Below are positions 1-8,379 of a stretch of 64,000 bases of DNA, piece by piece. Each line of letters opens with the position of its first letter. The stretch's first letter is position 1. The notes below the pieces were generated by a model, which was not told the DNA's origin, searched no databases, and was given only the letters and a program-made list of their open reading frames with translations. The DNA is taken from assembly GCF_003319105.1 (NCBI RefSeq), contig NZ_QOHH01000004.1:186001-250000 (forward strand), given 5' to 3'. The translations under genes and the position numbers were made by a program. The stretch comes from Blastococcus sp. TF02-09 (GTDB taxonomy: Bacteria; Actinomycetota; Actinomycetes; Mycobacteriales; Geodermatophilaceae).

Positions 1-874
1 CGGCGGCCGCCGCATGCTGCGCGCCCACATGCCGGTCATGGCCAGCACGAGGTCGGTCACCTGGCCGGGCGCTGCCGCGGCCACGAGCGGTGAGCGGCCG
101 ACCAGCCACTCGGCCTCGTCCAGGGGCCCGCCGCGAGCCTGCGAGCGGTGGGGAGGACGAGGTGTTTTTCTAGTCGGCGCCACGCCCGGCTTAAGCCCAG
201 TCGACGAAAGCGACCGACGCATCGGCCCCGAACAGGAGGTTGTCGGCCCGGAGGTCGCCGTGCACGAGCGTGTCCCCGCCCAGCCAGCCGCTCGCGGCCA
301 GCCGGTCGGGGACCGTCCCGAGCCACGCGAGGTTCCCGGCCTCCCACGGGTGCAGGTCGGGCGGGGGTGCGGCGGCCGGCTCCGCCCACGCCGAGAGCGG
401 CCCGTCCACCCGCTCGCCGAGCGTCGGCAGGCCCGGGACCGGGCACGGGGTCGCCGCCCGCGCCAGCTCGGTGAGCCCGTCCACCACGGCGGTGGCGGCG
501 CGCGACGTCCACGGCAGCGGCGCGGACTCGCCGTCGAACGCCTCGAACACGAGCGCGACCCATTCGTCCGGGCCGTCGGCCCACTCGAGGTGCGCCCGCA
601 GCGCGGGGACCGGGAGCGACGCCGGCAGGCCGGCCGTCACGACGGCCTCGGCGCGCATCAGCTGGGGCGTGTCGGGGTTCAGCGGCGTCCCCACCGCCTT
701 GACGAAGGCAGAACTTGCGTCGGCGCAGGTCACGACGACGGCAGGGCCGGGGGAGAAACCCCCGGTCCGGGGCGACACCGCGACGACCGGCGAGCCCAGC
801 GCCGCGTCGATCGCGCTCCGCAGGCCGTCGGGGAGCCGGTCGTAGGGCAGGCGCGGACTACCGGGCAGGGACAC
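1..874 (-). pseudogene. decayed aminoglycoside/choline-type phosphotransferase gene
   Basis: Remnant of an APH-fold small-molecule kinase gene, read leftwards and running off the window edge. From a GTG at 874 (a TTG at 910 is an alternative) the frame gives about 227 residues, including the catalytic-loop motif HGDLRADNLLF and the metal-binding FVDW, so the N-terminal and catalytic half is intact. Right after FVDWA comes a TAA (191-193) and six codons later a TAG (170-172). Recognisable C-terminal sequence (GPLDEAEWLVGRSP, later MTGMWARSM) resumes in another frame over about positions 1-135. Nonsense changes plus a frameshift therefore break the gene. It is divergent from lepA with only about 77 bp between the starts. 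The substrate cannot be told. The UAG is unlikely to be a selenocysteine codon because a UAA precedes it and the frame is lost afterwards. Confidence 0.7.
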
Positions 875-950
875 CGCGCCACGGTGCGCGACGAGATCGT
901 CCTCGGGCAATCGCTTATCCGTCGTCCCCGCGTGGGACGATGGCGGCACT

Positions 951-2780
951 GTGACGACTCCTGCTGCCACCGACCCGGCCCTCATCCGGAACTTCTGCAT
1001 CATCGCCCACATCGACCATGGCAAGTCGACGCTGGCCGACCGGATGCTGGAAGTCACCGGGATCATCGAGGCCCGGCAGATGCGTGCCCAGTACCTCGAC
1101 CGCATGGACATCGAGCGCGAGCGCGGCATCACCATCAAGGCGCAGAACGTCCGGCTGCCGTGGACGGTCGGGGACACCGAGTACGTCCTCGACATGATCG
1201 ACACCCCCGGCCACGTCGACTTCACCTACGAGGTGTCCCGGTCGCTGGCCGCCTGCGAGGGCGCGGTGCTGCTGGTCGACGCCGCGCAGGGCATCGAGGC
1301 GCAGACCCTGGCCAACCTGTACCTGGCCATGGAGAACGACCTCACGATCATCCCGGTGCTCAACAAGATCGACCTGCCGGCCGCCCAGCCCGAGAAGTAC
1401 GCCGCGGAGATCGCGCACATCATCGGCTGCGACCCGGACGACGTGCTGCGGGTCAGCGGAAAGACCGGCGAGGGCGTCCCCGCGCTCCTCGACGCGATCG
1501 TCGCCCAGATCCCCGCGCCCGAGGGCGATGCCGAGGCCCCGGCCCGGGCAATGATCTTCGACAGCGTCTACGACATCTACCGCGGTGTCATCACCTACGT
1601 CCGCGTCGTCGACGGCCGGATCTCCGCCCGCGAGCGGATCAAGATGATGTCGACCGGTGCCACGCACGAGCTGCTGGAGATCGGCGTCATCTCCCCGGAG
1701 CCCAAGCCGGTGGACAGCCTCGGCGTCGGCGAGGTCGGCTACTTCATCACCGGCGTGAAGGACGTCCGCCAGTCCCGGGTCGGTGACACCGTCACGCTGC
1801 AGCAGAAGCCGGCCGCCGAGCCGATCGGTGGCTACAGCGACCCGAAGCCGATGGTCTACTCCGGCCTCTACCCGATCGACGGCAGCGAGTACCCGCTGCT
1901 GCGCGAGGCCCTGGACAAGCTGCTGCTCAACGATGCCGCGCTCACCTACGAGCCGGAGACGTCGGCGGCGCTGGGGTTCGGCTTCCGCGTCGGCTTCCTC
2001 GGCCTGCTGCACCTGGAGATCGTCCGCGAACGGCTGGAGCGCGAGGCCGGCATCAGCCTCATCTCCACCGCGCCCAACGTCGTCTACCGGGTGGTCATGG
2101 AGGACGGCAGCGAGATCACCGTGACCAACCCGAGCGACTGGCCCGAAGGCAAGATCGACAAGGTCTACGAGCCGATCGTCAACGCCACGATCATCGCGCC
2201 CAGCGACTACACCGGCGCGATCATGGAGCTCTGCCAGAGCCGGCGCGGCCAGCTCGGCGGCATGGACTACCTGAGCGAGTCCCGGGTCGAGCTGCGCTAC
2301 ACGCTGCCGCTCGGCGAGATCATCTTCGACTTCTTCGACGCGCTGAAGTCCCGCACCCGCGGCTACGCGAGCCTGGACTACCAGGAGGCCGGCGAGCAGG
2401 AGTCGCAGCTGGTGAAGGTGGACATCCTGCTGCAGGGCGAGGCCGTTGACGCGTTCAGCGCGATCGTGCACAAGGACAAGGCGTACAGCTACGGCGTGAT
2501 GATGGCCGGCAAGCTGCGCGAGCTCATCCCGCGCCAGCAGTTCGAGGTGCCCATCCAGGCCGCCGTCGGCTCCCGGGTCATCGCCCGCGAGACGGTCCGC
2601 GCCATCCGTAAGGACGTGCTCGCCAAGTGCTACGGCGGTGACATCACCCGCAAGCGGAAGCTGCTGGAGAAGCAGAAGGAGGGCAAGAAGCGGATGAAGA
2701 TGGTCGGCCGCGTCGAGGTCCCCCAGGAGGCGTTCGTTGCCGCGCTCTCCACCAACGAGTCCACCGCCAGCAAGAAGTGA
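951..2780 (+). CDS. lepA: elongation factor 4 (back-translocating GTPase LepA)
   Basis: Ribosome-associated translational GTPase that back-translocates or remodels stalled ribosomes; cytoplasmic with membrane association. 609 residues, the normal family length. The G1 loop is AHIDHGKST (residues 19-27), switch II is DTPGH, and the guanine-specificity motif is NKID. These are followed by domain II, two EF-G-like alpha/beta domains, and the LepA-specific basic C-terminus ([20 protein letters not shown]). The GTG start at 951 gives [20 protein letters not shown]; no strong Shine-Dalgarno is visible. The last 4 nt overlap the MOSC gene. Standard housekeeping gene. Confidence 0.97.
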   Translation: MTTPAATDPALIRNFCIIAHIDHGKSTLADRMLEVTGIIEARQMRAQYLDRMDIERERGITIKAQNVRLPWTVGDTEYVLDMIDTPGHVDFTYEVSRSLAACEGAVLLVDAAQGIEAQTLANLYLAMENDLTIIPVLNKIDLPAAQPEKYAAEIAHIIGCDPDDVLRVSGKTGEGVPALLDAIVAQIPAPEGDAEAPARAMIFDSVYDIYRGVITYVRVVDGRISARERIKMMSTGATHELLEIGVISPEPKPVDSLGVGEVGYFITGVKDVRQSRVGDTVTLQQKPAAEPIGGYSDPKPMVYSGLYPIDGSEYPLLREALDKLLLNDAALTYEPETSAALGFGFRVGFLGLLHLEIVRERLEREAGISLISTAPNVVYRVVMEDGSEITVTNPSDWPEGKIDKVYEPIVNATIIAPSDYTGAIMELCQSRRGQLGGMDYLSESRVELRYTLPLGEIIFDFFDALKSRTRGYASLDYQEAGEQESQLVKVDILLQGEAVDAFSAIVHKDKAYSYGVMMAGKLRELIPRQQFEVPIQAAVGSRVIARETVRAIRKDVLAKCYGGDITRKRKLLEKQKEGKKRMKMVGRVEVPQEAFVAALSTNESTASKK

Positions 2781-3433
2781 CCGGACGGGTCGACGCGGTC
2801 TGCGTCTCCGGTGCCGACCTGCTGCACCTGCCCGACAAGCGGCCCAACCGCAGCGGGATCGACAAGAAGCCGGTCGCCGGTCGCGTCGCCGTCCACGAGC
2901 TCGGTCTGGACGGCGACGTCCAGGTCAATAAGAAGCACCACGGCGGGGAGGGGCAGGCGGTCTACGCCTACGCCCAGGAAGACGCCGACTTCTGGATCGC
3001 CGAGCTCGGCCGCGAGCTGCCGCCCGGGCGGTTCGGCGAGAACCTGCGCACCTCCGGTCTGGACCTGCGCAACGCCGTCCTCGGCGAGCAGTGGCGGGTG
3101 GGGACGGCGCTGGTCGAGGTGACCGCCTGGCGGACCCCGTGCGCCAACTTCGCCCGGTTCTGGGGCATCCCGGACCTCGTCAAGCGCTTCGCCGCGCACG
3201 GCGCGACCGGTGCCTACCTGCGGGTGCTGGAGACCGGTGAGCTGGGCGCCGGCGACGAGGTCGACGTCGTGGTCCGGCCCGATCACGGGATCACCGTGGA
3301 GACGGCGTTCCGGATCGCCACGACGCAGAAGTCGCAGCTGCCCGAGCTGGCGCCGGCGCTGCGCTACCTGCCGGTGAAGTCGCAGCCGAAGCTGGCTGCG
3401 CAGATCGCCGCCCGGACCGTCACCGCCTCCTGA
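2777..3433 (+). CDS. MOSC domain-containing protein (YiiM-like)
   Basis: 218-residue protein of the MOSC fold, the family found at the C-terminus of molybdenum-cofactor sulfurase and in stand-alone YiiM/YuaD proteins that bind molybdopterin and handle sulfur or N-hydroxylated substrates. Visible family features are the N-terminal [20 protein letters not shown] segment, [25 protein letters not shown], and the conserved cysteine in [12 protein letters not shown]. The GTG start (2777) overlaps the lepA stop by 4 nt (GTGA), so it is translationally coupled to lepA, although no functional link is known. The exact substrate is not predictable. Confidence 0.85.
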   Translation: MTGRVDAVCVSGADLLHLPDKRPNRSGIDKKPVAGRVAVHELGLDGDVQVNKKHHGGEGQAVYAYAQEDADFWIAELGRELPPGRFGENLRTSGLDLRNAVLGEQWRVGTALVEVTAWRTPCANFARFWGIPDLVKRFAAHGATGAYLRVLETGELGAGDEVDVVVRPDHGITVETAFRIATTQKSQLPELAPALRYLPVKSQPKLAAQIAARTVTAS

Positions 3434-3446
3434 GCCGACGGCGGCG

Positions 3447-3983
3447 TCAGGAGTTCGCCGCGAGCCGCACCTCGTCGCGCAGGGCCAGGAGGTCGACGCC
3501 GCGCTCGTGCAGGACCGCAGCCGCCAGGCCCTCGCCCTCCCAGAGCAGCCCGAGCAGCAGGTGGGCGTCGGTGATCCGGCGGGACTTCAGCGCGAGCGCC
3601 TCGCGGAGCGACAGCTCGAGCACCTTCCTGGCCCGCGGCGTGAACGGGATGTGGCCGGTCCGCGTGCGCCTGCCCCCGGCGCCGTCGAGTGCGCCGGGTC
3701 CGAAGGCGGCCTCGACCGTGCTCCGGACGGCGTCCAGGTCGATGCCGACCGCGGTCAGCGCCTCGGCGTCCAGCGCGGGCCCGGTGAACCGGCTGACGCC
3801 GGTGACCACCGCGGCCCGGGTGACCCCGTGCCGCCCGAGCAGCGTCGAGGACGTCGTCCCCTGCCGGGTGAGCAGGGCGAGCAGCAGGTGCTCGGTGCCG
3901 ATCCGGTCGTGCCGGAGCTCGCGGGCCTCCTGCTGCGCCCCCTCGACGACCTGGCGCGCCTCGGGGGTGAATCGTTCGAACAT
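3447..3983 (-). CDS. Clp N-terminal repeat protein (stand-alone ClpN domain)
   Basis: 178-residue protein made of two Clp N-terminal repeats: residues 1 to about 70 (FTPEARQVVEGAQQEA, then GTEHLLLALL) and about 105-170 (FTPRARKVLELSLREALAL, then DAHLLLGLLWEGEG). There is no AAA+ module. In ClpA/ClpC this domain docks substrates and adaptors; stand-alone copies in actinobacteria are thought to be adaptor-like or to compete for Clp partners (inference). The ATG is 2 nt downstream of the stop of the HTH gene (3986-4234), so both are one operon under the palindromic promoter region at 4239-4281. Confidence 0.9.
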   Translation of the reverse strand: MFERFTPEARQVVEGAQQEARELRHDRIGTEHLLLALLTRQGTTSSTLLGRHGVTRAAVVTGVSRFTGPALDAEALTAVGIDLDAVRSTVEAAFGPGALDGAGGRRTRTGHIPFTPRARKVLELSLREALALKSRRITDAHLLLGLLWEGEGLAAAVLHERGVDLLALRDEVRLAANS

Positions 3984-3985
3984 GG

Positions 3986-4234
3986 TCAGTCCCTCCGTCG
4001 GAGCGGCACCCTGGCGTTCCGGGACCTGCCGCGCGAGTGCTTCTTGTGGACCGCCTGCCGGCTGACGCCGAGCCGCTCCGCGATCTGCTCCCAGGTCCAG
4101 CCCAGCTCGCGGGCGTTGCCGACCTGGAGCTCCTCGAGGCGCTCGACGAGGACGCGCAGCGAGCGGACCGCCGCCAGCCCGACGGCCGGGTCCTTGCTGC
4201 TGGCCGCTCTGGCCACCTGTGCTGTGTCCGCCAT
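3986..4234 (-). CDS. small HTH DNA-binding protein, regulator of the ClpN operon
   Basis: 82-residue protein with a C-terminal helix-turn-helix (WTWEQIAERLGVSRQAVHKK, about residues 50-69) followed by a very basic tail (SRGRSRNARVPLRRRD). The ATG at 4234 (MADTAQ) was chosen over upstream in-frame codons because a good promoter lies just upstream. On the minus strand TTGACG (4270-4265), 17 bp, then TAGGTT (4247-4242) leaves only 7 nt to the ATG, so the mRNA is probably leaderless. Two palindromes cover the -35 and -10, which suggests autorepression. The ClpN-domain gene follows immediately. Confidence 0.85.
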   Translation of the reverse strand: MADTAQVARAASSKDPAVGLAAVRSLRVLVERLEELQVGNARELGWTWEQIAERLGVSRQAVHKKHSRGRSRNARVPLRRRD

Positions 4235-4238
4235 GGCT

Positions 4239-4281
4239 GTCAACCTAGGTTGCGAAACCGGACACGTCAACCCGGGTTGAC
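4239..4281 (-). promoter_or_regulatory. promoter with tandem palindromic operators for the HTH-ClpN operon
   Basis: Two GTCAACC/GGTTGAC-type palindromes. One at 4266-4281 (GTCAACCCGGGTTGAC) is a perfect 16-mer; the other at 4239-4254 (GTCAACCTAGGTTGCG) has a perfect 12-bp core. Their centres are 27 bp apart. On the minus strand they contain TTGACG, a 17-bp spacer and TAGGTT, matching sigma-70-type -35 and -10 boxes. The arrangement predicts binding of the adjacent HTH protein over both boxes. Promoter and palindromes are seen directly; the identity of the ligand protein is inferred. Confidence 0.75.
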
Positions 4282-4324
4282 ATACAGGCGCGTGAGAAGG
4301 TGGAGGGGAGCCCGACCACGGCTC

Positions 4325-4367
4325 CCGGACGAGCGGTGCCGTACCCGGTGTGCGACAAGATGGCGCC
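4325..4367 (+). promoter_or_regulatory. guanidine-III riboswitch (mini pseudoknot, ykkC-III class)
   Basis: The stretch matches the short guanidine-III consensus (CCGGACGAGG...GCCGTACCCGG...GACAAGA.GGCGC). P1 forms between CCGG 4325-4328 and CCGG 4345-4348. The second stem forms between GGTGCCGT (4335-4342) and ATGGCGCC (4360-4367), giving 8 pairs including two G-U. The invariant ACGAG (4329-4333) and GACAAGA (4354-4360) segments are present. The 3' stem ends one base before the ribosome binding site AGAGGAG (4368-4374), so guanidinium binding would act on translation initiation of the SMR exporter at 4381. A competing hairpin lies just upstream (4306-4326). Confidence 0.85.
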
Positions 4368-4380
4368 AGAGGAGTACTCG

Positions 4381-4695
4381 ATGGCGTGGGCCGTGCTCGT
4401 CGTGTCCGGGATGCTGGAAGCGGTGTGGGCGACCGCTCTGGGCAGGTCGGCCGGGTTGACCCGGCTCGTCCCGTCGGTCGTTTTCGGGGTCGCCCTCGTG
4501 CTGAGCATGGTGGGGCTGGCGTACGCGATGCGCGACCTGCCGGTCGGCACGGCCTACGCGGTGTGGGTCGGCATCGGCGCCTCCCTCACCGTCGTCTACG
4601 CGATGGCGACCGGCACCGAGCCGGTGTCGCTGGTCAAGGTGCTGCTGATCCTGGGCCTGATCGGCTGCGTCGTGGGCCTGAAGCTGGCCCACTGA
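4381..4695 (+). CDS. gdx: guanidinium exporter of the SMR family (Gdx/SugE type)
   Basis: 104-residue four-helix small multidrug resistance protein, acting as a dual-topology dimer in the inner membrane to export guanidinium in exchange for protons. Visible features are MAWAVLVVSGMLEAVWATAL with the essential Glu14 in helix 1, the Gdx-like segment GRSAGLTRLVPS, and the GTAYAVWVGIGASLT helix-3 motif. The ATG at 4381 follows AGAGGAG with 6-nt spacing. The guanidine-III riboswitch directly upstream supports Gdx function over a general quaternary-ammonium pump. No second SMR gene is adjacent, so it probably works as a homodimer. Confidence 0.9.
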   Translation: MAWAVLVVSGMLEAVWATALGRSAGLTRLVPSVVFGVALVLSMVGLAYAMRDLPVGTAYAVWVGIGASLTVVYAMATGTEPVSLVKVLLILGLIGCVVGLKLAH

Positions 4696-4709
4696 CGCGG
4701 CCGCCCGCA

Positions 4710-5675
4710 TCAGAGGGTGAAGACGACCTTCCCGTTGATCCGGCCCTCGTACATGCGGGCGAAGCCCTCGCGGGCCTCCGTCAGGGGCAGCTCGACGTCG
4801 ATGATCGGGCGCACGCCGGTGACGGCGCACATCTGGATCAGCGCCTCCAGCTCGTCCTTGGTGCCCATCGTCGAGCCGATGACCGACAGCTGGGTGAAGA
4901 AGATCCGGTTGAGCTCGGCGCCGGGGTCGTAGCCGGTCGTCGCGCCGGAGGTGACGATGACGCCGCCGGGCTTGAGCGACTTGACGCTGTGGCTCCAGGT
5001 CGCCTTGCCGACGGTCTCCATCACGCCGTCGACCCGCTCGGGCAGCCGGGCGCCGCTCTCGAACGCCTGCTCGGCACCCAGCGCCAGGGCGGCGGCCCGC
5101 TTCTCCTCGCTGCGGCCGGTCACCCAGATCCGGTAGCCGGCGGCGCGGCCCAGCACGATGAGCGCCGTCGCGACGCCGCCGCTCGCGCCCTGCACGAGCA
5201 CGGTCTGCCCGGGGCGCAGGCCCGACCGGACGAAGAGCATCCGGTAGGCGGTCAGCCACGCGGTGGGCAGGCAGGCGGCCTCGGCGAAGGACAGGTCGGC
5301 CGGCTTGGGCAGCAGGTTGCGGCGGGGGACGGCGACCCGCTCGGCCATCGACCCCTGGTGCACCTCGGACAGCAGGGAGCGCTTCGGGTCCAGCGTCTCG
5401 TCGCCCGTCCAGCCGGGGCTGGCGATGACGCCGTGGACGACGACCTCGTTGCCGTCCTCGTCGATGCCCGCGGCGTCCGTGCCCAGGATCATCGGCATCC
5501 GCTCCTCCGGCAGGCCGATGCCCTGGAGGCTGAACAGGTCGTGGTGGTTCAGGGAGACGGCCTTGACCTGGATCGTCGTCCAGCCGTCGGGCACCACCGG
5601 CTCGGGGCGCTCACCGACCTCGAGGACGGAGAGCGGGTCCTTCGGGGCGGGCGTCGAGACGAAGGCAGCGAGCAT
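4710..5675 (-). CDS. zinc-independent MDR-family alcohol dehydrogenase / quinone oxidoreductase-like protein
   Basis: 321-residue medium-chain dehydrogenase/reductase. The N-terminal GroES-like domain (residues about 1-120) has NHHDLFSLQGIG and GTDAAGIDEDGNEVV, and the Rossmann domain carries VLVQGASGGVATALIVLGRA. The catalytic zinc ligands of true alcohol dehydrogenases (GHE, paired Cys) are missing, so it resembles NADPH:quinone oxidoreductases or enoyl reductases. Substrate unknown. It lies convergent to the gdx gene, whose stop is about 15 bp away, and divergent from the patatin gene. Confidence 0.85.
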   Translation of the reverse strand: MLAAFVSTPAPKDPLSVLEVGERPEPVVPDGWTTIQVKAVSLNHHDLFSLQGIGLPEERMPMILGTDAAGIDEDGNEVVVHGVIASPGWTGDETLDPKRSLLSEVHQGSMAERVAVPRRNLLPKPADLSFAEAACLPTAWLTAYRMLFVRSGLRPGQTVLVQGASGGVATALIVLGRAAGYRIWVTGRSEEKRAAALALGAEQAFESGARLPERVDGVMETVGKATWSHSVKSLKPGGVIVTSGATTGYDPGAELNRIFFTQLSVIGSTMGTKDELEALIQMCAVTGVRPIIDVELPLTEAREGFARMYEGRINGKVVFTL

Positions 5676-5778
5676 GCCCGGACGCTAACCGAGGCCCTGC
5701 ACGCCGGCGACGCGGGTGGTTGACCGCACCCCTAGCCTGGCGCTGATCCCACCCGGTCGACGCAAAGGGGCCCGCTCG

Positions 5779-6621
5779 ATGGCGACACGTGCACTCGTTC
5801 TCGGTGGCGGCGGCGTCGCCGGTATCGCGTGGGAGCTCGGGCTGCTCAGCGGCTGGGCCGCCGAGGGCGTCGACGTCACCTCCGCCGACCTGGTCGTCGG
5901 GACGTCGGCCGGCTCGGTCGTGGGCGCGCAGCTGCGGCTCAGCGGCGACCTGCAGGACCTCTACGAGCGCCAGCTCGTCCCGCCCATCGGCGAGCTGAAG
6001 GTGGAGTTCGACGGCGTCTCGGCCATGGCCGCCTTCGCCGACGCGATGAAGGGCAACACCGGCGAGCAGGACGCGCGCGCCCGCCTCGGCGCTCTCGCCC
6101 TCGCCGTGGAGACCCCTCCCGAGGCCCAGCGCCGCGCCATCATCGAGGGCCGGATCGGCGACCCGGAGTGGCCCACCGCGCCGCTGGTCGTCACCGCCGT
6201 CGACACCGCCGACGGGGAGTTCCTGCCGTTCGACGCGTCCTCGGGCGTGCGGCTGCTCGACGCGGTGACCGCCAGCTGCGCGGTGCCGGGCGTCTGGCCG
6301 CCGGTCACCGTGGCCGGACGCCGGCTGATGGACGGCGGCATGCGCTCGGTCACCAACGCCGACCTGGCCGCGGGCTGCGACAAGGTCCTCGTGGTGACGC
6401 CGACACGCGGCATACCCGGTGGCCTGCTGGGCCCCGGGTTGGACCGGGAGATCGAGATCCTGGAGAAGGAGTCCGAGGTGCACGTGGTGACCGCCGACGA
6501 CGCCGCACTGGCCGCCTTCGGGAGCAACGTGCTCGACCCGGCCACCCGCCGGCCCTCCGCCCGCGCCGGCCGTGCGCAGGCCGCCGCCACCCTCGAGGCC
6601 GCCCGCGCGTTCTGGGGCTGA
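5779..6621 (+). CDS. patatin-like phospholipase (alpha/beta serine hydrolase)
   Basis: 280-residue patatin-fold lipid acyl hydrolase with a Ser-Asp catalytic dyad. The oxyanion loop is GGGGVAG (residues 9-15), the nucleophile elbow is GTSAG with Ser43, and the catalytic Asp185 is in LMDGGMRS. No signal peptide or membrane segment is visible, so it is probably cytoplasmic. The ATG at 5779 (MATRALVLGGGG) is preceded by an AAAGGGG-type Shine-Dalgarno. Substrate (phospholipid, lysophospholipid or thioester) cannot be told from sequence. It ends 4 nt before the convergent selD stop. Confidence 0.88.
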   Translation: MATRALVLGGGGVAGIAWELGLLSGWAAEGVDVTSADLVVGTSAGSVVGAQLRLSGDLQDLYERQLVPPIGELKVEFDGVSAMAAFADAMKGNTGEQDARARLGALALAVETPPEAQRRAIIEGRIGDPEWPTAPLVVTAVDTADGEFLPFDASSGVRLLDAVTASCAVPGVWPPVTVAGRRLMDGGMRSVTNADLAAGCDKVLVVTPTRGIPGGLLGPGLDREIEILEKESEVHVVTADDAALAAFGSNVLDPATRRPSARAGRAQAAATLEAARAFWG

Positions 6622-6625
6622 ACCC

Positions 6626-7633
6626 TCAGCGGACGACGACGACGTGCTCCCCGCGGGGCACGAACTCGCCGATGACCGGAGCGCCCGGCACCTCACCGCC
6701 CAGCAGCAGCCCGCCGGAGGTCTGGGCGTCGGCCAGCAGCAGCGCCTCGTCCTCGGATACGGCGGAGAGGTCGGCGTGCGGGCGCACCCAGTCCAGGTTG
6801 CGCCGCGTCCCGCCGGAGACGAACCCGGCCGCCAGCGCCTCCCGCGCCCCGGCCAGGTAGGGGACGGCGGCGGCGTCGACCACGGCGGTGACGCCGCTGG
6901 CCCGCGCCATCTTGTAGAGGTGGCCCAGCAGGCCGAACCCGGTGACGTCGGTGCCGGCGCGGATGCCCGCCGCCACGGCCGCCTGCCCCGCCTCGCGGTT
7001 GAGGGCGGTCATCGAGGCGACCGCCTCCTCCGACACCTCGCCGGTGGCCTTCATCCGGCTGTTGAGCACGCCGACGCCGAGCGGTTTGGTGAGGCTCAGC
7101 GGGGTGCCGGCCACCGCGCCGGAGTTGGTGATGATCCGGTCGACGTCGACCACCCCGGTGACGGCCATCCCGTACTTGGGCTCCGGATCGTCGATGGAGT
7201 GCCCGCCACCCACATGGCAGCCCGCCTCGTGGGCGACCTCCAGGCCGCCGCGCAGCACCTCGGCGGCGAGCTCGGCGGGCAGCACGTCGCGCGGCCACCC
7301 TAGCAGGTTGACCGCCACCACGGGCGTGCCACCCATCGCGTAGACGTCCGACAGGGCATTGGCCGCGGCGATCCGGCCGAAGGTGTGGGCGTCGTCGACC
7401 ACCGGGGTGAAGAAGTCGGTGGTCAGCACCAGCCCCTGCCCGCCGGCGAGGCGGACGACCGCCGCGTCGTCGCCGTCGTCGAGGCCGACGACCAGCTGGG
7501 CGGCGGGGTCGGCCGGGCCGTGGACGGTCAGGCCCGCGACCACCGCCTCGAGCTCGCCCGGCGGAATCTTGCAGGCGCAGCCCCCGCCGTGGGCGTACTG
7601 GCTGAGCCGGACGGGAGGGGCGGTCGTCGTCAC
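6626..7633 (-). CDS. selD: selenide, water dikinase (selenophosphate synthetase)
   Basis: Makes selenophosphate from selenide and ATP, the selenium donor for SelA (and for SelU if present). 335 residues from the GTG at 7633. The catalytic pair is Cys19 and Lys22 in HGGGCACK, matching E. coli Cys17/Lys20; the residue is Cys, not selenocysteine. Also visible are TTDFFTPVVDD, AANALSDVYAMGGTP, GGHSIDDPEP, TDVTGFGLLGHL and DAQTSGGLLL. It is transcribed opposite to selC-selA-selB, about 1.1 kb away, with a lipoprotein gene and a regulator fragment between. It belongs to the selenocysteine system of this locus. Confidence 0.96.
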   Translation of the reverse strand: MTTTAPPVRLSQYAHGGGCACKIPPGELEAVVAGLTVHGPADPAAQLVVGLDDGDDAAVVRLAGGQGLVLTTDFFTPVVDDAHTFGRIAAANALSDVYAMGGTPVVAVNLLGWPRDVLPAELAAEVLRGGLEVAHEAGCHVGGGHSIDDPEPKYGMAVTGVVDVDRIITNSGAVAGTPLSLTKPLGVGVLNSRMKATGEVSEEAVASMTALNREAGQAAVAAGIRAGTDVTGFGLLGHLYKMARASGVTAVVDAAAVPYLAGAREALAAGFVSGGTRRNLDWVRPHADLSAVSEDEALLLADAQTSGGLLLGGEVPGAPVIGEFVPRGEHVVVVR

Positions 7634-7718
7634 GGCTCCGACGCTAGTTCGCTCGTGCGCGGGGTGCTCGACAGCCGGGGAGGGGGTCGCCAGCATGGAC
7701 GCCGACCGAGGAGGCACC

Positions 7719-8375
7719 GTGCGCAGGTCCGTGCCCGTCGTGCTGCTCACCACGGTGCTGAGCCTGGTCGCCTGCGCGGGGGTCGACGGGCGGACCCCCA
7801 CGGCGACGGCGAGCGGGTCCAGCGCGACGGCGACCGCCCCACCGTCCAGCGACGCTGCGGCACCGACGACGCCGCGGCCGCGTTCGCCGTCCTTCGACCA
7901 GGCACTGCACGACGAGCTGCTCGCCATGCTCGATCGCGACCAGGCCGCCCGCGCCGGTGGTGCCGACCCGGAGGGCGACCGGGCCCGCACCCAGAGGCTC
8001 GCGGAGATCCTCGACCGGCACGGCTGGCCCACCTACGACCGGGTCGGCGAGGACGGCGAGGACGCGGCGTGGGCCATCGCCCAGCACTCCGACCTCGATC
8101 CCGCGGTCCAGGCCCGGGCGCTGGACCTGCTGCGCGTCGCGGTCGAGGCCGGGCAGGGCTCGCCGGGCAACCTCGCCTACCTGGAGGACCGTGTCGCGGT
8201 CGGGGAGGGGCGGCCGCAGCGCTACGGGACGCAGGTGGGCTGCGGACCCGACGGCCCGGAGCCGGCGACACCGCTTGCCGACGAGGACGCCGTCGAGGAG
8301 CTGCGCGCCGCGGCCGGACTGGATCCGCTGGCCGACTACCTCGACGAGATGACGGCGGTCTGCGCCACCGACTGA
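7719..8375 (+). CDS. secreted lipoprotein with DUF6624-like domain
   Basis: 218-residue predicted lipoprotein. The GTG at 7719 (RBS GAGGAG about 5 nt upstream) starts directly at a short signal peptide, RRSVPVVLLTTVLSLVACAG, with lipobox LVAC. A Thr/Ala/Ser/Pro-rich linker follows, to about residue 60. The remaining domain has HGWPTYDRVGEDGEDAAW, IAQHSDLDPAVQARAL and RPQRYGTQVGC, which resembles the DUF6624 family of unknown function. An in-frame ATG at 7695 would put eight residues before the signal sequence and is less likely. Nothing links it to selenium metabolism except position. Confidence 0.8.
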   Translation: MRRSVPVVLLTTVLSLVACAGVDGRTPTATASGSSATATAPPSSDAAAPTTPRPRSPSFDQALHDELLAMLDRDQAARAGGADPEGDRARTQRLAEILDRHGWPTYDRVGEDGEDAAWAIAQHSDLDPAVQARALDLLRVAVEAGQGSPGNLAYLEDRVAVGEGRPQRYGTQVGCGPDGPEPATPLADEDAVEELRAAAGLDPLADYLDEMTAVCATD

Positions 8376-8379
8376 CTGG

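Noticed and set aside
170-193. In-frame TAG/TAA of the phosphotransferase remnant as a selenocysteine site
   Set aside because: A TAA comes first, the frame is lost afterwards, and homologues have Trp in this region, so it is simple decay.
14-1786. A 590-codon plus-strand frame over the left edge and lepA
   Set aside because: Arg/Pro/Gly-rich shadow of lepA and the phosphotransferase remnant.
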